Assembly (NCBI RefSeq): GCF_020535405.1 | Contig: NZ_CP085036.1 | Location: 2,170,001-2,234,000 of the forward strand | Reading direction: 5' to 3' | Length of the DNA: 64,000 nucleotides | From: Antiquaquibacter oligotrophicus | GTDB taxonomy: Bacteria; Actinomycetota; Actinomycetes; Actinomycetales; Microbacteriaceae | Shown here: positions 44,923 to 53,362 of the stretch, one piece after another | Numbering within the stretch: the stretch's first letter is position 1 | Layout: each line of letters starts with the position of its first letter | Notes under the pieces: model-generated | Database searches by the model: none | What the model saw: the letters and a program-made list of their open reading frames with translations, nothing else | Told to the model about the DNA's origin: nothing | Position numbers and translations under genes: made by a program

Positions 44923-46287
44923 TTGGAGTTCAGGGACTACGTCGACACCCTCCGTCGTCGATGGATCGGGATCACGGTCTTCCTCGTTGTCGGGTTGGCC
45001 ATCTCGGGCGCGCTCGCGTTCCTCGCGGTGCCGACCTACCAGGCGGCGTCGCGCGTTTTTGTCGCCACCCAGTCGGCAGGTAGCGCGATCGAGGCGTTCC
45101 AGGGCGGTAGCTACACGCAGCAGCGCATGCAGTCATACGTCGAGGTCGCTAGCGGCCCCATCGTGCTCGACGAGGTCATCGCCGAGCTCGATCTCGACAC
45201 CACCGCCGAGGAGTTGTCTTCGTCGATCTCAGCTCGCGTGGTGCCCGATACCGTCCTCATCGAGATTGTCGTCACCGACGAATCACCCGAAGAGGCAGCG
45301 GACCTCGCCAACGCCGTAGCGCGTTCGCTGCGCGACGTTGTCGTCGACGAACTCGAGGAGGCCGTCGGCGGTGAGGGCTCGCTCGTGAACCTCACACTCG
45401 TCAAGCGAGCGTCGGTTCCGAGCGAGCCGAGCTCTCCCGTCATCCCGCTCTACCTCGGAATCGGGGCGATCTTCGGTCTCGCACTCGGTCTCGCGTTCGC
45501 CTTCATTCGTCAGGCACTCGACACGCGTCTGCACAGCGAGCGCGACGTTCGCGCGGTGACGGATGAGCCGATCGTCGGCGGTTTCGTTTTCGACCCCACC
45601 GCGGCTCAGGCCCCACTCATCATCCACAGTGGTCCGCAGAGCTCCCGCGCCGAAGCCTTCCGCACACTCCGCACCAACCTGCAGTTCATCGATTTCGAGT
45701 CAGACCACCGTGCCTACGTTGTGACCTCGTCTCTCCCGTCCGAGGGAAAAACGACAACGGCGGTAAACCTCGCGATCGCGCTCGCCGAATCGGGCAAGCG
45801 CACGCTCCTCATCGACGCCGACCTCCGGCGCCCTCGTGTTGCCGACTACATGGCCATCGAGGGTGGCGCGGGCCTCAGCGATGTCCTTATCAACTCCGCA
45901 ACACTCGAAGACGTCGTCCAGCCGTGGGGGGAGAGCGGCAACCTTTGGGTGCTCCCGGCGGGCGCGCATCCGCCGAACCCGAGCGAACTCCTCGGTTCCC
46001 GCTCGATGATGGCGCTTCTCGACCTCATCCGCGCGAACTTCGACCAGGTGATCATCGACGCACCACCCCTGCTGCCCGTCACCGACGGTGCGATCCTCAG
46101 CAAGATCACCGACGGTGCACTCCTCGTCTGCGCGGTGGGGCTCGTGCGCGCACCCCAACTGCGTCAAGCGCTCGAACAACTCCAGAACATTCACGCCAAC
46201 GTTCTCGGACTCGTCATCAACATGCTGCCAACGCGGGGTCCCGACTCCTACGGCACGTATGGCTACGAGTACGTCGACAAGGCGTGA
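44923..46287 (+). CDS. polysaccharide co-polymerase with BY-kinase domain
   Basis: A 454-residue fused chain-length regulator and bacterial tyrosine kinase. Residues 1-200 form the Wzz-like part with two membrane helices (about 15-35 and 170-190). The kinase domain has Walker A SLPSEGKTTT with Lys276, Walker A' LLIDADLRRP, Walker B VIIDAPPL and a C-terminal tyrosine cluster at Tyr443, 446, 448 and 450, the usual autophosphorylation site. TTG 44923 is chosen because GGGAGA (44911-44916) lies six bases upstream and the frame before it has no conserved residues. Stop is followed 29 bases later by the GT4 gene. Confidence 0.92.
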   Translation: MEFRDYVDTLRRRWIGITVFLVVGLAISGALAFLAVPTYQAASRVFVATQSAGSAIEAFQGGSYTQQRMQSYVEVASGPIVLDEVIAELDLDTTAEELSSSISARVVPDTVLIEIVVTDESPEEAADLANAVARSLRDVVVDELEEAVGGEGSLVNLTLVKRASVPSEPSSPVIPLYLGIGAIFGLALGLAFAFIRQALDTRLHSERDVRAVTDEPIVGGFVFDPTAAQAPLIIHSGPQSSRAEAFRTLRTNLQFIDFESDHRAYVVTSSLPSEGKTTTAVNLAIALAESGKRTLLIDADLRRPRVADYMAIEGGAGLSDVLINSATLEDVVQPWGESGNLWVLPAGAHPPNPSELLGSRSMMALLDLIRANFDQVIIDAPPLLPVTDGAILSKITDGALLVCAVGLVRAPQLRQALEQLQNIHANVLGLVINMLPTRGPDSYGTYGYEYVDKA

Positions 46288-46316
46288 GACGAACCCGGAT
46301 CGATGAGGAGACAACG

Positions 46317-47435
46317 ATGACACGGTCGAAGCCGCGGATTGCCATTGCCCACGACTACATCACCCAGCGGGGCGGGGCGGAGCGCGTGGTGCTCGCGATG
46401 GCGCGGGCATTTCCGGATGCCCCGATCTACACCACGCTGTACCAGCCCGAGACCTCGTTCCCCGAGTTCACGGAGCTCGACATTCGCCCCTCGGCGCTCA
46501 ACAGGGTGGGGCCGCTCCGACGCCACCACCGGGGTGCGCTGCCGTTCCTCCCCGCTGCCATCGACTCGATCCACATCGACGCGGATGTGGTGATTTCGAG
46601 CAGCAGCGGTTGGGCGCACGGCGTGCACACCAACGGCCAGAAGCTCGTCTACTGCTACTCGCCGGCCCGATGGCTCTACCAGTCGGACGTGTACCTCGGT
46701 GAGCGTCCAGCCCTGCCGAAGGCGCTCGCACTTGGCGCCTTTTCACCGTGGCTGAGGGCGTGGGACCGGAGGGCCGCCTCGAGTGCCACGCGGTACCTCG
46801 CGATCTCGACGGCCGTGCAGGGTCGCATCCGCGACGCCTACGGCCTTGACTCGACGATCGTGCCGGCGCCGCATTCGGTGTCGGAGACGATGCCCGTCGA
46901 GTCGGTTCCCGGTATCGGCGAGGACTTCTACCTCTGCATCTCGCGATTGTTGCCCTACAAGAACGTCGACAAGGTCATCGAGGCGGTCCGATCGACACCG
47001 GAACGTCGCCTTGTAGTCGTGGGCGCGGGCCCGGAGGAGGAGAACCTCAGGAGCACCCTGCCGCCCAACGTCACGATGCTGAAGAACCTCACCGATGCCC
47101 AGATTCGCTGGCTGTACACCCGAAGCCGTGCGATCGTCGCCGCCAGCTACGAGGACTACGGCCTGACCCCCATCGAGGCGGCCGTCTTCGGCAAACCGAG
47201 TGCCGTGCTGCGCTGGGGTGGGTTCCTCGACACGGTGGTCGAGAACAGCACCGGAGTGTTCTTCGACACCCCGACCTCGACCCAGATCCGCGGGGCGCTT
47301 GATCGCCTCGAGGCCCGTCCGTGGGATGCCTGCACGATCCAATCGTCCGCTGCACGCTTCACCGAGGCAACCTTCGCTGGCGAACTGCACGGTCAGGTCG
47401 AGGATCTCGTCGCGCTCGCCGGAGCCGCCCGGTGA
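46317..47435 (+). CDS. family 4 glycosyltransferase
   Basis: A 372-residue GT-B enzyme with IAHDYITQRGGAERVVLAMA at the N terminus, YCYSPARWLYQSD, the Rossmann strand CISRLLPYKNVDKVIEAV and ASYEDYGLTPIEAAVFGKPS with the family acidic pair. The tight ribosome site GAGGAGAC precedes ATG 46317. It lies between the two co-polymerase genes and overlaps the second by four bases, so it belongs to the exopolysaccharide operon. Resembles the enzyme at 40500-41615. Confidence 0.9.
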   Translation: MTRSKPRIAIAHDYITQRGGAERVVLAMARAFPDAPIYTTLYQPETSFPEFTELDIRPSALNRVGPLRRHHRGALPFLPAAIDSIHIDADVVISSSSGWAHGVHTNGQKLVYCYSPARWLYQSDVYLGERPALPKALALGAFSPWLRAWDRRAASSATRYLAISTAVQGRIRDAYGLDSTIVPAPHSVSETMPVESVPGIGEDFYLCISRLLPYKNVDKVIEAVRSTPERRLVVVGAGPEEENLRSTLPPNVTMLKNLTDAQIRWLYTRSRAIVAASYEDYGLTPIEAAVFGKPSAVLRWGGFLDTVVENSTGVFFDTPTSTQIRGALDRLEARPWDACTIQSSAARFTEATFAGELHGQVEDLVALAGAAR

Positions 47436-48796
47436 CCCTTGCTGATCGTCTCCGGGTTGTGCAGAGAGGGTGGGCCATCTTTGCCCTCTTTGCGCTCCTG
47501 GGTGGGTTGGGCGGACTCGCCACCGCGCTGCTGTCCACCCCCCGATTCGATGCGACGGCTCGCGTCTTTTTGAGTGTCGGGGAGACCCCGACAGCGCTCG
47601 ACACCCTTGCAGCAACCATTTACGCGCAGACGCGCATCCTCTCCTACGCCACCGTGGCAACCGACCCCGTTGTGCTGCGGCCCGTCGCCGCGGACCTCGG
47701 TATCGACCAGAACCCCGACGACCTGGCCGCTCGGGTGACCGCCACCCCGGTCGCCGACAGTCTCGTTGTCGAGATCGTCGCCTCCAGCCGGTTCAACACC
47801 GAAGCGGCCGCGCTCGCGAATGCGGTCGCGGATCAACTCGTCGACGTCATCGAGCTGCAGCTCGAGGCCGAGATGACGGACGAGGGGAGTTCCCTCACAG
47901 CGCAGGTCCTCGAACGGGCACCAGTGCCGACCTCATCGGCGTATCCCCAGATCCTCCCGTCGCTCGGGGCAGGGCTACTCGTGGGATCCATCATCGGCGT
48001 CGGCATGATGCTCTCGCGCCACAGCTTCGACTCACGCATTCGATCGGTGCGCGATATCGCGGATGCCACCGAGGTGCGTGTCCTCGCGACGATCGCGCGT
48101 ACCGACAATCCGGAGACAGTTGTAGCGACCGTTGAGAGTTCGCAGGCTTCGCACGACTTCCGCACGCTCGAGGCGATGATGCGATTCATCGGCTTCGAGG
48201 CGCGCAGCACCCTCATCACGGGGGCGCGACCCGATCAGGGCGCAACAACGGTTGCTCTTGGTCTCGCCATGGCTTCAGCGCAACAGGGACGTCGGGTTCT
48301 CCTCGTCGATGCGAACGTGCGGAACCCCCACGTGCTCGAGCATCTCGGGCTCGAGTCTGACCTCGGCCTCACCGACTTGCTTGTCGGCGCGCCGCTCGCG
48401 GATGCCGTCCAATCATGGCCGGTTGTGCCAGAGCTCTCCGTCATCGCCGCGGGAAGTGTGGCCCCCAACACCCACGACCTCTTCGCCTCCGAGCGCGCAC
48501 GGCGACTGGTGCAAGGTCTCGAGGAACGGTACGACCACGTCATCATCGATGCCCCACCACTGTCGGCGGGATCGGATGCCGTGACCCTCGCCCCGCTCGC
48601 TGGTTCCGTGCTGCTCGCGGTGACTCCCGGAACCCTCCCGCGTGAGGACCTGCTTCGGGGGATTGCGAGCCTCGGTCACAGCGAACTCCGCGGGATCGTG
48701 CTCACGGATGTCCGGCGCAGCAGATCACGCTCCACGCACGACGAATACGAGCCACTCGACACGGAGCTTGTGGGTTCGGGGGAGAGGACACCATGA
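47432..48796 (+). CDS. co-polymerase/BY-kinase paralogue with altered P-loop
   Basis: A 454-residue protein of the same length and layout as the BY-kinase at 44923: a Wzz-like part with helices near residues 15-35 and 175-195, then an ATPase-like domain with LLVDANVRNP and HVIIDAPPL. In place of GK[ST] the Walker A loop reads GARPDQGATT, so the essential lysine is Ala271, and the C terminus lacks a tyrosine cluster (a single Tyr near STHDEYEPL). It is therefore probably not a kinase and may act as a structural or inhibitory partner. GTG 47432 overlaps the GT4 stop by four bases. Confidence 0.85.
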   Translation: MTLADRLRVVQRGWAIFALFALLGGLGGLATALLSTPRFDATARVFLSVGETPTALDTLAATIYAQTRILSYATVATDPVVLRPVAADLGIDQNPDDLAARVTATPVADSLVVEIVASSRFNTEAAALANAVADQLVDVIELQLEAEMTDEGSSLTAQVLERAPVPTSSAYPQILPSLGAGLLVGSIIGVGMMLSRHSFDSRIRSVRDIADATEVRVLATIARTDNPETVVATVESSQASHDFRTLEAMMRFIGFEARSTLITGARPDQGATTVALGLAMASAQQGRRVLLVDANVRNPHVLEHLGLESDLGLTDLLVGAPLADAVQSWPVVPELSVIAAGSVAPNTHDLFASERARRLVQGLEERYDHVIIDAPPLSAGSDAVTLAPLAGSVLLAVTPGTLPREDLLRGIASLGHSELRGIVLTDVRRSRSRSTHDEYEPLDTELVGSGERTP

Positions 48797-49335
48797 AACG
48801 ACGTTTGCTGTGGCTCGTGGAGCACCTCGGTGCCGTGCTCTTCAATCACTTCGTCACCTTTCTGCCGTCGCACACGATCCGGCAGGGTTTCCTGCGCGCC
48901 TGGGGTGCCGAGATCGGTAAGGATTCGTCGATCTTTCGAGGTACGACGGTGCTCGGCATCCAGGGTCTGCGTGTTGGTGAGGCGACGACGATCGGGTTCC
49001 GGTGCCTCCTCGACTCGCGTGGCGGTCTCACGATCGGCGACAACGTCGTCATCGCGAGCGACGTGCACTTCATCGCCGGCCACCACCTGCCCAACTCCGA
49101 CGACTTCAGTTACATCATCGAGCCGACGGTCGTCGAGGACTACGTGTGGATCGCGAGCCGCTCGACCGTATTGGAAGGGCTCACGGTCGGTCGCGGTGCC
49201 GTGATCGGAGCGTGCTCCCTCGTGCGTAAGCCCGTCGAGGCGATGTCCATCGTGGCGGGCATCCCCGCCAAGCCTGTCGGCGAACGCCACTCACGCCTCA
49301 CCTACCGACCCATGTTCAAACCGATGTTGTTCTGA
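48793..49335 (+). CDS. hexapeptide-repeat acetyltransferase (WcaF-like), first of pair
   Basis: A 180-residue left-handed beta-helix protein. Hexapeptide turns are seen through IGKDSSIFRGTTVLG, IGDNVVIASDVHFIAG and VVEDYVWIASRSTVLEGLTVGRGAVIGA; the last ends in the acetyl-CoA-binding VAGIPAKPVG. His in the DVHFIAGHH loop is the likely base. It probably O-acetylates a sugar of the exopolysaccharide. ATG 48793 overlaps the previous stop by four bases. A paralogue follows after 37 bases. Confidence 0.9.
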   Translation: MKRRLLWLVEHLGAVLFNHFVTFLPSHTIRQGFLRAWGAEIGKDSSIFRGTTVLGIQGLRVGEATTIGFRCLLDSRGGLTIGDNVVIASDVHFIAGHHLPNSDDFSYIIEPTVVEDYVWIASRSTVLEGLTVGRGAVIGACSLVRKPVEAMSIVAGIPAKPVGERHSRLTYRPMFKPMLF

Positions 49336-49372
49336 TGAGCGATTCGACGACCACACAGCAGAAGGGATGCGA

Positions 49373-49903
49373 ATGAAACGCATCTGGGACCGACTCGGAG
49401 TCGTCCACTACAACTTCTTCATCACCCACATGCCCTTCCATTGGCTTCGCCTGTGGACGCTGCGCATCTGGGGGGCGAAGATCGGCAAAGACACGTCGGT
49501 GTTCCGCGGCACAACGGTGTTGGGGATCGACAAGCTCAGCATCGGCGAGTCGACCGTCATCAGCTTCCGCTGCCTCCTGGACGCGCGCGGTGGACTCACG
49601 ATCGGCAGCAACGTCGTCATCGCGAGTGACGTGCACTTCATCACGGGAACGCACCTGCCGGATTCGGACACCTTCGAGTACGAGCTGCTCCCGATCGCGG
49701 TGGGCGACTACGCGTGGATCGCAAGCCGAGCCACGGTGCTGCCGGATGTCACGATCGGCCGGGGTGCGGTGGTCGGGGCCACCTCGCTCGTGCGCTCCGA
49801 TGTCGCCGACATGGAGATCGTCGCCGGTGTCCCCGCTCTCGTGCGCGGCATTCGCGAGTCCGCGCTCACCTACCGGCCGAAGTACAAGCCGCCGTTCTTC
49901 TAA
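49373..49903 (+). CDS. hexapeptide-repeat acetyltransferase (WcaF-like), second of pair
   Basis: A 176-residue protein that matches its neighbour almost motif by motif (IGKDTSVFRGTTVLG, IGSNVVIASDVHFITG, VGDYAWIASRATVLPDVTIGRGAVVGA, VAGVPALVRG). Either the two acetylate different positions or form a mixed trimer. ATG 49373 is preferred over the ATG two codons upstream because GAAGGG (49361-49366) is six bases before it. Confidence 0.9.
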   Translation: MKRIWDRLGVVHYNFFITHMPFHWLRLWTLRIWGAKIGKDTSVFRGTTVLGIDKLSIGESTVISFRCLLDARGGLTIGSNVVIASDVHFITGTHLPDSDTFEYELLPIAVGDYAWIASRATVLPDVTIGRGAVVGATSLVRSDVADMEIVAGVPALVRGIRESALTYRPKYKPPFF

Positions 49904-49935
49904 ACCGCAGCAAGCGCCAGTTCAGGAAGGAACCG

Positions 49936-51048
49936 ATGAGCGACTGCTCCACGATGCGCCTCGTCTACATCGCTCCCCGTGCGGGGGAGAGCGGTGTGGG
50001 TGACTACGCCGAGGATTTCATCGCCGCCGTGCGTGGTCGGGTGGGGTCTGTCGTCGAGTACCGCCACGACGGGCCCGGCAAGGATTCGCTCGTTTCGATC
50101 CTCCGGCAACGGCGGGAAGTGCTGCGTCTGATCGCCGAGGATCCCGCGAACACCGTTGTCCACGCGGAACAGAGCGGCGGCGCGCTGCTCCCGTTCTGGG
50201 CGACGGTAGGTGTGCGTGACGTGCCCGTTGCGGCGACCGTCCACGACCCGCCGCTGAGTGTGTGGTGGCCCTTCCGCACTCGGCTCGCCGCCAACATCCG
50301 GCTTCTCAATCACGGACTGCACTATCTGACCCAGCCCTTCACCACCTGGTTGGAGGCGCGTGTGAACCGCGGTCGGACGCTCGTCACGCTCAGCCACACG
50401 GGCGCCACCGAGCTCCGCAAGGTCATGACCGGCTCGCACGTTGTCGCGTCGTCGCTGTTTGTTCCCGACAGGCCCGAGATCACACCCGTCGTCGACCGAC
50501 CGCTCGCGATCGGACTCTTTGGCTACGTCTATCGCGGCAAGGGCTTCGAGGTCGTGCAACGACTCCGCGAGCAGCTCGATGACGACATCCTCATTCGGGT
50601 CGCCGGTCGCGGAACGGAGAAGCTCGACCCCATCCCGGGTGTCGAGATCCTCGGTGAGGTGGATGGCGAAGCCGAGGACGCCTTCTTCGCGTCGATCAGG
50701 ATGCTCCTCGTGCCGTACGACTCTCGACACGTGTACGGGCGCGAGGCCTTTCCCGCCGCCAGTGTCGTCAGCCGCGCCATGGCCTATGCGACACCCGTGC
50801 TGTGTCGTGCGCACGGGGCGCTCACCGAACTGGCCGAGGGCGGAGGCGCCGTTGTTGTTGACGGCGGTGCCGTTGAGTTGGCTGCCACTGCCAATCTCAC
50901 GCTGCGCGACGAGACCCGACTCGAGGAGCTCGAGCGAGGAGCGCGCGACGTGCGCTGGCGGCACTCCGCCGAGCGGATCGTCGACGACTTTCTTGCCGTG
51001 TGGGGCACGCGTTCGGTCGCACCACTGCGCAACGGGGGGCGATCGTGA
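49936..51048 (+). CDS. GT-B glycosyltransferase, family 4-like
   Basis: A 370-residue protein starting with LVYIAPRAGESGVGDYAEDFI, where the Gly-Val-Gly loop takes the place of GG in family 4. Later parts include FGYVYRGKGFEVVQRLREQ and VPYDSRHVYGREAFPAASVVSRAMAYATPVLC, the usual end of the nucleotide-binding domain. AGGAAGGA precedes ATG 49936. The following flippase gene overlaps by four bases. Sugar specificity cannot be read. Confidence 0.83.
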   Translation: MSDCSTMRLVYIAPRAGESGVGDYAEDFIAAVRGRVGSVVEYRHDGPGKDSLVSILRQRREVLRLIAEDPANTVVHAEQSGGALLPFWATVGVRDVPVAATVHDPPLSVWWPFRTRLAANIRLLNHGLHYLTQPFTTWLEARVNRGRTLVTLSHTGATELRKVMTGSHVVASSLFVPDRPEITPVVDRPLAIGLFGYVYRGKGFEVVQRLREQLDDDILIRVAGRGTEKLDPIPGVEILGEVDGEAEDAFFASIRMLLVPYDSRHVYGREAFPAASVVSRAMAYATPVLCRAHGALTELAEGGGAVVVDGGAVELAATANLTLRDETRLEELERGARDVRWRHSAERIVDDFLAVWGTRSVAPLRNGGRS

Positions 51049-52250
51049 TCGCCAAACTCCTCGGGCAGAACCTCATGAGGGCGGGGATCGCCTCGACCTG
51101 GGTTCTCGCCGCACGTCTTCTCGGTCTCGCCTGGACCGCGCTCATCATCTTCCGCCTGGGACTCGCCGATTACGGCGTCTACGCCATCGCGTTCGCGGTT
51201 GCCGCGATCATCGCCGCGCCGATCGACAACATCTTCCTCGTGCGTTCGCTCCGCATCGACGACGAGAGCTACGGGCGCGAAGCCGCGACACGTGTTCTCG
51301 TGGGAGGGGCCTTGCTGCTCCTCGGCGTTGTGTTCTTCGTCCCCGTGTTCGTTGTGGGGTTCGCGCTCGTCGTCGCCGGAGGCGAGATCCTCTTCAATGC
51401 GGTCAAGGGAGACGCCCTCCGGGCAGGTCTCCCCAACATCGTCACGCGTCTCGATGCGCTACGGCAGCTCTCCTCCATCGTGTTGGCTTCGGTGTACCTG
51501 TTCACCGTGAACAACCCGAGCCTCGAACTCGCGGTGGGTCTCTACAGCGCCCCCTACCTCGTCATTGCGATCGCGGCGGCCATCAAGGTTCGCGGTCGGC
51601 GGCCGAAAATGCCCGGATCGTTCCACGAGATCCGGCTGCTCTGGTTCGACGCACTCGCACTCGCCCTCTACCTCCAGGCCGATGTGATCCTCCTCGGTGT
51701 GCTCACCACGGAGGAGATCGCCGGTGTCTATTCGCTCGCGTCCGTCGTGGCACTCGCCCTCTCATCCTTCGCCCAAATGTTCGCGCAGACCTTCCACGAG
51801 CGTCTGCGGGCAGGGCTGGGTGACCCGGATGCCGGCCCCCGACGGGTGGCGTCGCTCGCGGTCGCGATTCTGCTCGCCATCGCCATGCTCGTTGTCGGGC
51901 TCGTACTCATGGCGTTCTTCTCGGAGCCGGGAGTCGGGCTGCTCTTTGTGGTGATGAGCACGGTTGTGCTCCTGCGCTCGCTCACTCTCATCCTCACGAC
52001 CATGCTCTACGTGCAGGGGCGTGATGGGCATCGCGTCGCGGCGGGATGGACGGCCGCGGCGGTGAAGCTCGGCATCCTCGCGCTTCTGGCCCCGCTCGGC
52101 GCTCTGGGGGCGGCCGTCGGTGCCATCGCAGGCGAGCTCATCTTGCTCATCTGGTACTACCGCGTCGTTTACTCGTGGTCACCCCAGGTGCGACCCGAGA
52201 AGCGTGCGGATGACGCCCCGATCGTGCCAGACGGGGGTGGCCTGCTGTGA
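51045..52250 (+). CDS. flippase for lipid-linked repeat units (Wzx type)
   Basis: A 401-residue protein with about 12 membrane helices. The N terminus (GIASTWVLAARLLGLAWTALIIFRLGLADYGVYA) is the classic start of the polysaccharide-biosynthesis flippase family. It probably moves the undecaprenyl-linked exopolysaccharide unit across the membrane. GTG 51045 overlaps the preceding stop and the stop overlaps the next gene, both by four bases, so it is tightly built into the operon. The polymerase gene is one gene further on. Confidence 0.87.
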   Translation: MIAKLLGQNLMRAGIASTWVLAARLLGLAWTALIIFRLGLADYGVYAIAFAVAAIIAAPIDNIFLVRSLRIDDESYGREAATRVLVGGALLLLGVVFFVPVFVVGFALVVAGGEILFNAVKGDALRAGLPNIVTRLDALRQLSSIVLASVYLFTVNNPSLELAVGLYSAPYLVIAIAAAIKVRGRRPKMPGSFHEIRLLWFDALALALYLQADVILLGVLTTEEIAGVYSLASVVALALSSFAQMFAQTFHERLRAGLGDPDAGPRRVASLAVAILLAIAMLVVGLVLMAFFSEPGVGLLFVVMSTVVLLRSLTLILTTMLYVQGRDGHRVAAGWTAAAVKLGILALLAPLGALGAAVGAIAGELILLIWYYRVVYSWSPQVRPEKRADDAPIVPDGGGLL

Positions 52251-53362
52251 GCGAGACGAGAACCGCGACCTTCCTCCTCGCGAAGGATCCGACAATCGAC
52301 CACGGCGGCGACATCGCGCTCTCCCGACTCGTGATGCGCTTGGCCGCGGAGTCCGTTTCCGTACGCGGTATCGCCCTCTCCCGGGCGGCCGACCCGTCAC
52401 CGGATGCATCGATCCGTCGTATCCCGAAACCTCCCGTGTCCGTCCCGAAGCTTGCCGCCACGAGCCTTCTCACCGGTCGCAGCATCGTGCACACGCGGTT
52501 CGACGTTCCGGCGCTGCGCCACGCCATCGACGAAACCGCAACAGACCTCTTCGTCGCTGAGCACAACTACATGGCGGAGTCCTACCTGCGCTCGCGCCAT
52601 CGGGGGAGCACCCCCATCGTGCTCAACACCATCAACTCGGAGTCACTCGTTTTTGCCGCGACGCGAGGTCGCGCCGGCAGGCTCGAATCGCGGAGGATCC
52701 TCCGCGACGAGGTGCGCACTGCTAAGGCCATGCGGGCGGTGGGCACGTACGACAGCGATGAGGCGCAGTTCTACCGCGACCGTGGAGTCGATCCGGTCTT
52801 CTGGCTGGACATCACACTCCCACCCGGCACGCGCACCCCGGTCGAGACGACGGGCCGTCGCCTTATCTTCCTCGGCGATCGCACGTGGCCGCCGAACCAT
52901 GAGGCATTTGTGCTGCTCGCGTCATGGTGGCCCGAGATCGCGCGCGGGATCGAGGGCGCAGAACTTGTTGTCGTCGGAAAACGTGACCCCGCAGCCCCCT
53001 ATCCCGCCATCCCCGACGGCCTCAAGGACATCGGATTCGCCGATGACCTCGACGAGATGCTCGGCTCGGGCCGTGCGCTGGTCGCTCCCGTTCAGACCGG
53101 AGGCGGGGTGCGTGTGAAGCTCCTGGATTCCGCGTCGCGTGGGCTGCCCGTCATCGGTACGACGGCGGCTATCGGAGCGCACGCGTCGGTCCTGGGGGTC
53201 ACACCGTTCGACGACAAAAAGGCCTTCATCGAGCAGGCCCGCCGATACCTCCTCGACCGGGATGCGGCAACCGCCGAGGGTCAGCGGCTCTACGAGGCGA
53301 ATGCCGATCGCTGGAATGCGGGCATCCCGCACTCGCGCATTGCGGAATGGATCTCCGCGTGA
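52247..53362 (+). CDS. GT-B glycosyltransferase, family 4/1-like
   Basis: A 371-residue protein with an HGGDIALSRLVMRLAAES opening, FVAEHNYMA, and a C-terminal domain with IFLGDRTWPPNHEAFVLLASWWPEI, LKDIGFADDLDEMLGSGRALVAPVQTGGGVRVKLLDSASRGLPVI. The last part is the donor-binding region common in this class; the TGGGVRVKLL loop contacts nucleotide phosphates. GTG 52247 overlaps the flippase stop. The end overlaps the polymerase gene start. Confidence 0.83.
   Translation: MSETRTATFLLAKDPTIDHGGDIALSRLVMRLAAESVSVRGIALSRAADPSPDASIRRIPKPPVSVPKLAATSLLTGRSIVHTRFDVPALRHAIDETATDLFVAEHNYMAESYLRSRHRGSTPIVLNTINSESLVFAATRGRAGRLESRRILRDEVRTAKAMRAVGTYDSDEAQFYRDRGVDPVFWLDITLPPGTRTPVETTGRRLIFLGDRTWPPNHEAFVLLASWWPEIARGIEGAELVVVGKRDPAAPYPAIPDGLKDIGFADDLDEMLGSGRALVAPVQTGGGVRVKLLDSASRGLPVIGTTAAIGAHASVLGVTPFDDKKAFIEQARRYLLDRDAATAEGQRLYEANADRWNAGIPHSRIAEWISA

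Noticed and set aside
45103..45111. GGCGGTAGC, identical to the core of the ops/JUMPstart element of enterobacterial polysaccharide operons
   Set aside because: It lies inside the kinase coding sequence, coding for Gly-Gly-Ser, not in a leader, and RfaH-type control at this element is a proteobacterial trait.
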